Positions 29,001 to 35,174 of a stretch of DNA of 64,000 nt are shown in pieces (positions within the stretch are counted from its first letter, which is position 1; the number at the start of each line of letters is the position of its first letter). The notes below the pieces were generated by a model, which worked only from the letters and a program-made list of their open reading frames with translations, was not told where the DNA came from and searched no databases. The position numbers were made by a program, and so were the translations under genes. This DNA comes from Flavobacterium praedii (lineage in GTDB: Bacteria > Bacteroidota > Bacteroidia > Flavobacteriales > Flavobacteriaceae), in assembly GCF_026810365.1 (NCBI RefSeq), contig NZ_CP113948.1:1699001-1763000 (forward strand), written 5' to 3'.

Positions 29001-29749
29001 CAAGACCGAAAGCGGCAATCATTCGCGAGAAAGGAAGTAATTCTGAACGTGAAATGGCCAATGCGATGTACTTAGCAGGTTTTGACGTGAAAGACGTTCA
29101 CATGACCGATTTGATTTCGGGACGTGAAAATCTAGAAGACATTCAGTTTATTGGAGCTGTTGGTGGATTCTCGAATTCGGATGTTTTAGGTTCTGCCAAA
29201 GGTTGGGCTGGAGCATTCAAATACAATGAAAAAGCAAATACAGCATTGAAAAACTTTTTCAAAAGAGAAGATACTTTATCAGTTGGAATCTGTAACGGTT
29301 GTCAATTGTTTATGGAATTGGAAGTAATCAATCCAGAACATAAAGTTCACGGAAAAATGCTTCATAACGAAAGTCATAAACATGAAAGTATTTTCACGTC
29401 AGTAACGATACAAGAAAACAAATCTGTAATGTTGTCTACTTTGGCAGGAAGCACATTGGGTGTTTGGGTTTCGCATGGTGAAGGAAAATTCAATTTACCA
29501 ATGTGTGAAGAAAACTACAATATTGTTGGAAAATATGGCTACGACAGTTATCCAGCAAATCCAAACGGATCTGATTTCAACACGGCAATGCTATGTGATT
29601 CAACAGGTCGTCACTTGGTAATGATGCCACACATTGAGCGTTCAACTTTTCAATGGAACTGGGCACATTATCCAAAAGACAGAAACGATGAAGTTTCGCC
29701 TTGGCATGAAGCCTTTGTGAATGCCAAAAATTGGTTGGATAAAAAATAA
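26096..29749 (+). CDS. purL: Phosphoribosylformylglycinamidine synthase, large form
   Basis: 1217 residues, the single-chain form that fuses synthase and glutaminase. The N-terminal region leads to the linker FSQANSEHCRHKIFNG. Two AIRS-type halves follow, with KAETHNFPTTVEPFNGAATG and later GKDSLSMKQKYPNDEV and HDIGSGGLITTLLEM. The C-terminal class-I amidotransferase has SVGICNGCQLFMEL with its catalytic Cys, VSHGEGKF, and MPHIERSTFQWNW. It converts FGAR, glutamine and ATP to FGAM in purine synthesis. No other pur gene is next to it. Confidence 0.97.
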   Translation: MIHFFENQSKTVFAVHTQNEISAQDISKLNWLFADSNKIEKSVLSDFFVGPRATMITPWSTNAVEITQNMGISGIIRIEEFQRVTADFHDFDPMLSQKYTELNQDIFTIHIQPEAILDIDDIAAYNQSEGLSLSAEEVEYLDNLATKLGRKLTDSEIFAFSQANSEHCRHKIFNGTFIIDGVEKETSLFKLIKKTSQENPNDIVSAYKDNVAFVKGPRVQQFAPKTADKPDFYEIKEFDSVISLKAETHNFPTTVEPFNGAATGSGGEIRDRLAGGQGSLPMAGTAVYMTSYSRLEENRPWEDAVAERKWLYQTPMDILIKASNGASDFGNKFGQPLITGSVLTFEHEENNRKIGYDKVIMQAGGIGYGKLDQAIKKKPQEGDKIVILGGENYRIGMGGAAVSSADTGAFGSGIELNAVQRSNPEMQKRAANAIRGLVESDNNPIVSIHDHGAGGHLNCLSELVEETGGLIDLDKLPVGDPTLSAKEIIGNESQERMGLVIGQKDIDILQRIADRERSPMYQVGDVTGDHRFTFESKTTGLKPMDYALEDFFGSSPKTVMTDTTIDYNYGGLTYDKNNIGTYLEQVLQLEAVACKDWLTNKVDRCVGGKVAKQQCAGPLQLPLNNCGVVALDYLGIEGIATSIGHSPIASLIDPVAGTRTAIAESLSNIVWAPIKDGMKGISLSANWMWACKNEGEDARLYAAVEACSDFAIELGINIPTGKDSLSMKQKYPNDEVIAPGTVIISAGGNCINIRKVVEPVLQKDGGSIYYINLSQDDFKLGGSSLAQTLNVIGNDAPTIKDAAFFKNAFNTLQELILDNQILAGHDIGSGGLITTLLEMCFADVNLGAKIDFSVFEEKDIIKYLFAENIAVVFQAKSDETVEAKLKANGVSFFKLGTAISEATLDFGPCKLDIAKYRDIWFKTSFLLDQKQAKNGTAQARFDNYKNQALNYTFPAHFTGKAPVIDNSKPRPKAAIIREKGSNSEREMANAMYLAGFDVKDVHMTDLISGRENLEDIQFIGAVGGFSNSDVLGSAKGWAGAFKYNEKANTALKNFFKREDTLSVGICNGCQLFMELEVINPEHKVHGKMLHNESHKHESIFTSVTIQENKSVMLSTLAGSTLGVWVSHGEGKFNLPMCEENYNIVGKYGYDSYPANPNGSDFNTAMLCDSTGRHLVMMPHIERSTFQWNWAHYPKDRNDEVSPWHEAFVNAKNWLDKK

Positions 29750-29774
29750 ACCATTTTCTGTTCCAAATATTTTC

Positions 29775-29810
29775 AAAAAAACTCATTCGAATAACCGAAT
29801 GAGTTTTTTT
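29775..29810 (+). terminator. Terminator of purL
   Basis: AAACTCATTCG pairs with CGAATGAGTTT around AATAAC, with A-run before and T-run after, 25 bases beyond the stop codon. Confidence 0.9.
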
Positions 29811-29955
29811 ATCTACAATTCAGTTTGTATCTTAGCCAATTCAAACACCAATTTGAACTTTATAATAGCATTAATGGTATGATCCTCAGCCCAACCCTCT
29901 TTGAAGCAGAGGGAGATAAAATTAAATTATTATATATTTCGAAATAATTCAATCC

Positions 29956-29963
29956 TAACTTTG
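29956..29963 (+). promoter_or_regulatory. Candidate -7 element for the small secreted gene
   Basis: TAACTTTG fits TAnnTTTG, 53 bases before the ATG at 30017. The rest of the roughly 200-base gap after the purL terminator shows nothing recognisable. Confidence 0.3.
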
Positions 29964-30016
29964 GTTTAAAAAGTAATGCCCTTTGCTCTTTAAACTTTTA
30001 TAATTAACCTACATTC

Positions 30017-30460
30017 ATGAAAAATTTTTACTTATTGACTGCTGCACTTCTTATAAGTGCAACAAACTCTTATGCTCAAATTAAAGTTACCAAAATTAAA
30101 AACAGCAACAAAGATCATTACATTGCCACAGTAATCGGTTATCCTATAACTGGGCTTTATACTTATGTAAATCAAATTGAACCTACAACACTACTCAACG
30201 AAGACGGCACAGGATTTATTCAAAATGAAGACCTCATAAAAGAAAACATCCTTTGGGGAATTGAATGTTCCGAATCGGGAATTCCAATTTTCAAAGAAGG
30301 CTTCAACAGTGCTTCATATTCTTTTTGGTATAGAAAAAGTGATCAAAATAATTCAAAATCAAATGATCAAAATGAGTGGGAATTAACTTCATTTTCCATT
30401 CACTACGATAAAAAGAAAATATATATTTCGGGAGAAAGATTCAAAGAATATATCGAGTAA
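30017..30460 (+). CDS. Hypothetical secreted protein (147 aa)
   Basis: A clear signal peptide (KNFYLLTAALLISATNSYAQ) is followed by about 125 residues with alternating polar and aromatic residues (YPITGLYTYVNQIEP, WGIECSESGIPIF, YSFWYRKSD), suggesting a small beta-rich exported domain. I do not recognise a family. It stands alone between purL and the acyl-CoA ligase gene, with no catalytic motif or repeats. Confidence 0.6.
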   Translation: MKNFYLLTAALLISATNSYAQIKVTKIKNSNKDHYIATVIGYPITGLYTYVNQIEPTTLLNEDGTGFIQNEDLIKENILWGIECSESGIPIFKEGFNSASYSFWYRKSDQNNSKSNDQNEWELTSFSIHYDKKKIYISGERFKEYIE

Positions 30461-30654
30461 TAAACAAATCGTAATAACCTGAACACCTTATTATTCCGAT
30501 TTATTTTAGTAGAATTCATTCAAATACAAAATATTTAAGAAATCGATTTCGTTGATTGTCAATTATGTAATTATATTTTTGATATTTATTCCTTGAAAAA
30601 AAATAAATATTAATAATTTTTATTTAATTTGCGACCTAAACCAATAAATATACG

Positions 30655-32436
30655 ATGACAACGATCACCCGTCTCTTTGATTTTCCATACTTTCAGTTAG
30701 AAAATTATGACAAACAAGATGCTTTAGTAACCAAGCAAAATGGGGTTTGGGTGAAAACCTCTACTCAAGAATATATCGATAGCGCGAATGCTATTTCTAG
30801 AGCTTTGCTCCGAATGGGTATTCAAAAAAATGATAAAATAGCGATCATTTCAAGCAGTAACAGAACCGAATGGCACATCATGGACATTGGTATTCTGCAA
30901 ACTGGTGCGCAAAACGTTCCTATTTATCCAACAATCGCTCAAGAAGATTATGAATACATTCTTAATCATTCTGAGGCAATGTATGTGTTTGTCTCGGATA
31001 TTGAAGTATTGAATAAAGTAAACAATATAAAAGCGAATGTACCATCCTTAAAAGACGTTTATTGTTTTAATGAAATTGAAGGCTGCAAAAATTGGAAAGA
31101 ATTATTAGTTCTTGGAGAAGATAAAAGTAATCAAGATGTAGTTGAGGATCGAAAAAACAACGTAAATCCAGAAGATTTAGCAACAATCATTTATACATCA
31201 GGAACCACAGGAAGACCAAAAGGTGTCATGTTATCCCATAACAACATAGTTTCTAACGTTTTAAATAGTGCTCCAAGAATCCCTTTTGAAGCTGGAAAAA
31301 GTGTGGCTTTGAGCTTCCTCCCAATCTGTCACATATTCGAAAGAATGATTTTATATTTATACCAATATTATGGTGTATCGGTATATTTTGGAGAATCAAT
31401 AGATAAAATCAGTGACAACATAAAAGAAGTAAAACCAAATGTTATTACTGCAGTTCCAAGGCTTTTAGAAAAAGTGTACGATAAAATTTACGCCAAAGGA
31501 CTAGAATTAAAAGGAATAAAAAGAATGTTATTCTTTTGGGCCATCAATTTAGGTTTGCATTATGCGCCTTATGGAGCCAATGGTTTTTGGTACGAATTCC
31601 AATTAAAAATTGCCCGTAAATTAATTTTCAGCAAATGGAAAGAAGGATTGGGTGGTAATTTGGATCTAATGGTTTCTGGAAGTGCTGCGCTTCAAAAAAG
31701 GTTAGCCCGTGTTTTTGCTGCTGCCGAAATTCCAGTAATGGAAGGCTACGGATTGACCGAAACCTCACCGGTGATTACAGTAAACGACATGCGAAATCGA
31801 GGTTTCAAAGTGGGAACTGTAGGGAAAGTGATAGATAATGTAGAAGTTAAAATTGCCGAAGATGGCGAAATACTTTGTAAAGGACCAAATGTAATGATGG
31901 GGTATTACAAAGATTCTGAAAAAACAGCCGAAGCTATCATCGATGGATACTTCCATACGGGAGATATTGGAAATCTTGATGAAGAGGGCTTTTTAACCAT
32001 TACCGATCGCAAAAAAGAAATGTTCAAAACCTCTGGAGGAAAATACATTGCACCTCAAATTATCGAAAACACCATGAAACAATCTCGTTTTATCGAGCAA
32101 ATTATGGTCATTGGTGATGGAGAAAAAATGCCGGGCGCTTTTATACAACCTAGTTTTGAATTTATCAGAGAATGGGAAAAATTACACGGAATTGAAGTGG
32201 GTAAAACCAATCAAGAAGTAATTGCCCATCCAAAAGTAATTGCCCGTATTCAAGAAGAAATTGATCACCTAAACCCAAAATTCGGAAATTGGGAACAAAT
32301 CAAACGTTTTGAATTGACACCCGATGTTTGGTCGATTGAAGGAGGACACCTTACTCCTACTTTGAAATTGAAACGAAAAATTATATTGGAAATTTATAAA
32401 AACCTATACATAAAAATATACGGTCATTTTGAATAA
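30655..32436 (+). CDS. Long-chain acyl-CoA synthetase (AMP-forming)
   Basis: 593 residues of the ANL adenylation superfamily. Motifs in order: TIIYTSGTTGRPKGVMLSH (P-loop), FLPICHIFERMI, VSGSAALQK, EGYGLTETSPVI, DGYFHTGDIGNLDEEGFLTI, then TDRKKEMFKTSGGKYIAPQ hinge. The N-terminal form and the EWHIMDIGILQTGAQNVPIY segment are those of FadD15-like ligases. It activates fatty acids with ATP and CoA at the membrane, and would feed the beta-oxidation operon that begins about 2.3 kb downstream. Only the two accessory genes at 32.6-34.3 kb separate them. Confidence 0.93.
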   Translation: MTTITRLFDFPYFQLENYDKQDALVTKQNGVWVKTSTQEYIDSANAISRALLRMGIQKNDKIAIISSSNRTEWHIMDIGILQTGAQNVPIYPTIAQEDYEYILNHSEAMYVFVSDIEVLNKVNNIKANVPSLKDVYCFNEIEGCKNWKELLVLGEDKSNQDVVEDRKNNVNPEDLATIIYTSGTTGRPKGVMLSHNNIVSNVLNSAPRIPFEAGKSVALSFLPICHIFERMILYLYQYYGVSVYFGESIDKISDNIKEVKPNVITAVPRLLEKVYDKIYAKGLELKGIKRMLFFWAINLGLHYAPYGANGFWYEFQLKIARKLIFSKWKEGLGGNLDLMVSGSAALQKRLARVFAAAEIPVMEGYGLTETSPVITVNDMRNRGFKVGTVGKVIDNVEVKIAEDGEILCKGPNVMMGYYKDSEKTAEAIIDGYFHTGDIGNLDEEGFLTITDRKKEMFKTSGGKYIAPQIIENTMKQSRFIEQIMVIGDGEKMPGAFIQPSFEFIREWEKLHGIEVGKTNQEVIAHPKVIARIQEEIDHLNPKFGNWEQIKRFELTPDVWSIEGGHLTPTLKLKRKIILEIYKNLYIKIYGHFE

Positions 32437-32458
32437 AAACCAATTAAATTAAAATTCA

Positions 32459-32488
32459 CAAGTCCTGATAGTCACTATCGGGACTTTT
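32459..32488 (+). terminator. Terminator after the acyl-CoA ligase
   Basis: AAGTCCTGATAG pairs with CTATCGGGACTT, including a G-T pair, around a short TCA loop, then a few T. Confidence 0.75.
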
Positions 32489-32545
32489 GTATTTAAAAAC
32501 TTCTTATCTTCACAATAATTTTAAAAAAAAGTTTATAAATCAATC

Positions 32546-32610
32546 TTTCGCAAAGACACTAAGACGCAAATAGAAGGGTTCTAAACTTTGCGTCTTCGCG
32601 TCTTTGCGAG
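32546..32610. repeat. Dispersed palindromic element (CGCAAAGAC ... GTCTTTGCG)
   Basis: The left arm reads CGCAAAGACACTAAGACGCAAA and the right arm, reverse-complemented, CGCAAAGACGCGAAGACGCAAA, so they pair with three mismatches around a 20-base A/T-rich centre. I recognise this GCGTCTTTGCG-rich type as a common intergenic repeat in Flavobacterium genomes. It marks the left border of the accessory pair inserted between fatty-acid genes. Confidence 0.7.
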
Positions 32611-32665
32611 AAAAAACATTGCGTGATAACTGCCATAATCCATTAAAAACAAATACTACAAACCT

Positions 32666-33715
32666 ATGAAAATCAAAATCTACACCCTGCTTTTCATCAG
32701 CCTCTTTTTAATGACAGGCTGTAAAGAAAAAACAGAAGACAGCGTAAAAGCCAATTATCTGAGTTTTGCAAAAAGAGACGATCAGTTTACCGGCGGGATC
32801 AAAATGATTCCGATTACCACTCCAAAAGGCACTTTCAAAGTTTGGACAAAAACGGTGGGCAACAATCCAACCATCAAAGTACTCTTGCTTCACGGAGGCC
32901 CTGGACTTACCCATGAACTATACGAAGCTTTTGACGGCTATTTCCCGAACGAAAGTATTGAGTACATCTACTACGACCAATTGGGTTCCTATTACAGCGA
33001 CCAACCGAATGACACTAGTTTATGGACCAACGAACGCTTTGTCGAAGAAGTAGAACAGGTTCGAAAAGCGCTGGGTTGTGACAACACCAACTTTTATGTT
33101 TTAGGACAATCCTGGGGCGGAATCCTCGCGATGGAATATGCATTGAAATACCAAAAGAATCTCAAGGGACTGATTATCTCCAACATGATGGCCAGCGCAC
33201 CTGCTTACAACAAATATGCCGAGGAAGTACTAGGACCCAAACTTCCAAAAGCTGTTTTTGACCAAATCAAAACATTCGAAAAAAACAAGGATTATACCAA
33301 CCCAAAATACACCGAACTGCTGTTCAAATACTATTATACCGAGCACATACTGAGAATGCCTGTTGATCAATGGCCAGAATCCATAAACAGGGCTTTCAAG
33401 CACATGAACCCATCTGTGTATGTGTACATGCAAGGCCCAAGTGAATTTGGAATTACAGGAAACGCCACTTTAAAAGATTGGGATGTCACGGCTCGACTCA
33501 AAACGATTACCGTTCCGACTCTGGTTATTGGTGCCAAATTCGACACTATGGATCCCAAACACATGGAATGGATGTCCCACGAAGTACAAAACGGACGCTT
33601 TTTGTTTTGCCCGAACGGAAGCCACCTTTCGCAATACGATGACCAGAAAAACTATTTCAAAGGCGTGATTCAGTTTTTGAGAGATGTGGATAGTGGGGAG
33701 TTTAAAAGAGGGTAA
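32666..33715 (+). CDS. Proline-iminopeptidase-like alpha/beta hydrolase, lipoprotein
   Basis: 349 residues with a lipoprotein signal (YTLLFISLFLMTGC). S33-family features are HGGPGLTHELYEAF (oxyanion region), YYDQLGSYYSDQP, the nucleophile elbow VLGQSWGGILAMEYA, an Asp in VIGAKFDTMDP, and His in NGSHLSQYDD. Such enzymes release N-terminal proline from peptides. A lipid anchor would place it in the envelope. The codons look richer in C and G at third positions than in neighbouring genes (judged by eye). It lies between a dispersed palindrome and a VapA-like gene, inside what is otherwise a fatty-acid locus. Confidence 0.88.
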   Translation: MKIKIYTLLFISLFLMTGCKEKTEDSVKANYLSFAKRDDQFTGGIKMIPITTPKGTFKVWTKTVGNNPTIKVLLLHGGPGLTHELYEAFDGYFPNESIEYIYYDQLGSYYSDQPNDTSLWTNERFVEEVEQVRKALGCDNTNFYVLGQSWGGILAMEYALKYQKNLKGLIISNMMASAPAYNKYAEEVLGPKLPKAVFDQIKTFEKNKDYTNPKYTELLFKYYYTEHILRMPVDQWPESINRAFKHMNPSVYVYMQGPSEFGITGNATLKDWDVTARLKTITVPTLVIGAKFDTMDPKHMEWMSHEVQNGRFLFCPNGSHLSQYDDQKNYFKGVIQFLRDVDSGEFKRG

Positions 33716-33740
33716 ATAATCTGAAAAATGATAGAAATAT

Positions 33741-33768
33741 AAAAGCGTCTTAATACAAAGACGCTTTT
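33741..33768. terminator. Bidirectional terminator between the S33 and VapA-like genes
   Basis: A perfect 11-bp stem, AAAAGCGTCTT with AAGACGCTTTT, six-base loop, between two convergent genes. Confidence 0.85.
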
Positions 33769-33797
33769 AAAATTTTAAATAATAATTGTGAATGTAA

Positions 33798-34259
33798 TTA
33801 TGACCAAGAACCAGTTCCTCCACCAATACCAGTAACAGTAGATACAGAACCGCATTGAAAAGTACCTAAAACATTAGAATGATTATCAAAAAATATAAGA
33901 CTTAAGTATACAGGTGTACTGGTAAATTGAAAACTTACTGTATTACTATATAAACGATTTATATCATCTGTGTAAATATCTCCAAAAAGAGCTCCTCCAC
34001 CTGGAGTAGAAATACCCCCAGCTTTGCCATTAAAAGTTTTCCCATTATCAATACTTACTTGAAATTGGAGATAAAAAATCATACTTACTGAACTGCCCTT
34101 CGCAGGATAGGATGCAGTTGTAGTAAAAATTTGATCCTTGGCAGCATAAATTAATTCATTATCTAATTTACCATCCATAGCAACATGAAAATCATGAGCG
34201 ATAATTTCTTTACTTACTCCCTGAACTAAATTATTAGTTCCATTTTGATTGTTTGACAT
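33798..34259 (-). CDS. VapA-like (Rhodococcus virulence-associated protein type) beta-barrel
   Basis: 153 residues, no signal peptide or membrane segment. The C-terminal 95 residues carry a dense signature: GKTFNGKAGGISTPGGGALF at 73-92, then IYTDDINRLYSNTVSFQF, TPVYLSLIFFDNHSN and STVTGIGGGTGSWS at the very end. From memory this closely resembles the conserved core of the Rhodococcus equi Vap family, a compact eight-stranded barrel, including the terminal GGGTGSW. The N-terminal 60 residues are polar and less distinctive. Vap proteins act on host endolysosomes. No such role can be assumed here. The gene is alone on the minus strand. The family call needs an HMM match. Confidence 0.6.
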   Translation of the reverse strand: MSNNQNGTNNLVQGVSKEIIAHDFHVAMDGKLDNELIYAAKDQIFTTTASYPAKGSSVSMIFYLQFQVSIDNGKTFNGKAGGISTPGGGALFGDIYTDDINRLYSNTVSFQFTSTPVYLSLIFFDNHSNVLGTFQCGSVSTVTGIGGGTGSWS

Positions 34260-34562
34260 AACTATTTTTTTTTACACCTACTCTATTTTTGGTTTTTCGG
34301 TTACCACCATTTTTCTGTATCAATATTATTACAATTTTAATTAATTTACATACGTGTTTCTACCTGTTTGGTTATCAATAAATAATGAATTTATTGTAAA
34401 TAAAACATAAACAAAATGTAATTTTCATTATATAAAATATCGTTCTCCATTTTAAAGAATACTAAAAACCAATATTTTTTTGATAATCATTCATGAAATT
34501 TAATTGAGATTTCAGTCTAATTAACACTTTCAAAAAAAAACATCCTTTTTGTTAAAATCACG

Positions 34563-34586
34563 AAATACTGCGCATGCATAATATTT
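34563..34586. promoter_or_regulatory. Upstream MarR operator-like palindrome
   Basis: AAATACTGCGCATGCATAAT is the reverse-strand near copy of the site at 34651-34673 (about 18 of 22 positions agree). The palindromic heart is GCATGC. The centre is 87 bases from that of the second site. Confidence 0.55.
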
Positions 34587-34650
34587 TCTAAAGTCCTTAT
34601 TTCAAAGGAGTTTTTTATCTATATTTATAAAATATTAAAAAAAAACTAAA

Positions 34651-34673
34651 TTTATTATGCGTGCATAGTATTT
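34651..34673. promoter_or_regulatory. MarR operator-like palindrome over the promoter
   Basis: The core TATGCGTGCATA is a 12-base palindrome broken only at its centre. It lies immediately upstream of the -7 box at 34681, where -33 contacts would be made, so a bound repressor would block RNA polymerase. The 447-base gap between the VapA-like and marR genes otherwise shows only A/T-rich sequence. Confidence 0.6.
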
Positions 34674-34680
34674 TTTTTAT

Positions 34681-34688
34681 TACTTTTG
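34681..34688 (+). promoter_or_regulatory. -7 element of the marR-beta-oxidation operon
   Basis: TACTTTTG matches TAnnTTTG exactly, 18 bases before the marR ATG and next to the downstream palindrome. Confidence 0.6.
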
Positions 34689-34706
34689 AAATCGATATAG
34701 TAGAAT

Positions 34707-35174
34707 ATGAAAAACAAAACAATAGATTATATCCTAAGAGCAACTTGGCAAGCCGTATCCAGAATGTACAACGAAGAAGCTCATAAATATGAAGCCACAA
34801 TGGCCACTGGATTTGCTTTATTAAGCATTGATAGAGAAACAGGAACACCATCAACTGCATTGGGTCCCAGAATGGGAATGGAAGCCACCAGTTTGACCAG
34901 AACGTTAAAATCGATGGAAGAAAAAGGGCTAATCACCCGCAAGAAAAATCCAGAAGACGGCAGAGGCGTTTTGATTTACCTGACCGATTTTGGGAAAGAA
35001 AAAAGAGAGCTTTCGAAGAATACCGTTTTGAATTTTAATGAATCCGTAAGAAAACACATTTCGGAAGAAAAGATAAACACTTTCATAGAAGTGGCAGAAA
35101 TAATAAACGAACTAATTCAGAATAAAAACATATTTAATCAACAAGAAAACAGTAATGATGAATCGAACCATTAA
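34707..35174 (+). CDS. MarR-family transcriptional regulator
   Basis: 155 residues. The winged helix-turn-helix is visible as LGPRMGMEATSLTRTLKSME recognition helix, then KGLITRKKNPEDGRGVLIYL wing, with helices for dimerisation on both sides. It is the first gene of the beta-oxidation operon and its end overlaps the next start by 20 bases. Two similar palindromes upstream are its likely operators, so it probably represses itself and the operon until an acyl-CoA binds. The ligand is inferred from the neighbours. Confidence 0.92.
   Translation: MKNKTIDYILRATWQAVSRMYNEEAHKYEATMATGFALLSIDRETGTPSTALGPRMGMEATSLTRTLKSMEEKGLITRKKNPEDGRGVLIYLTDFGKEKRELSKNTVLNFNESVRKHISEEKINTFIEVAEIINELIQNKNIFNQQENSNDESNH

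Noticed and set aside
34615..34860. 81-codon minus-strand frame over the marR promoter
   Set aside because: It overlaps the marR start on the opposite strand and the operator region, and has no domain.
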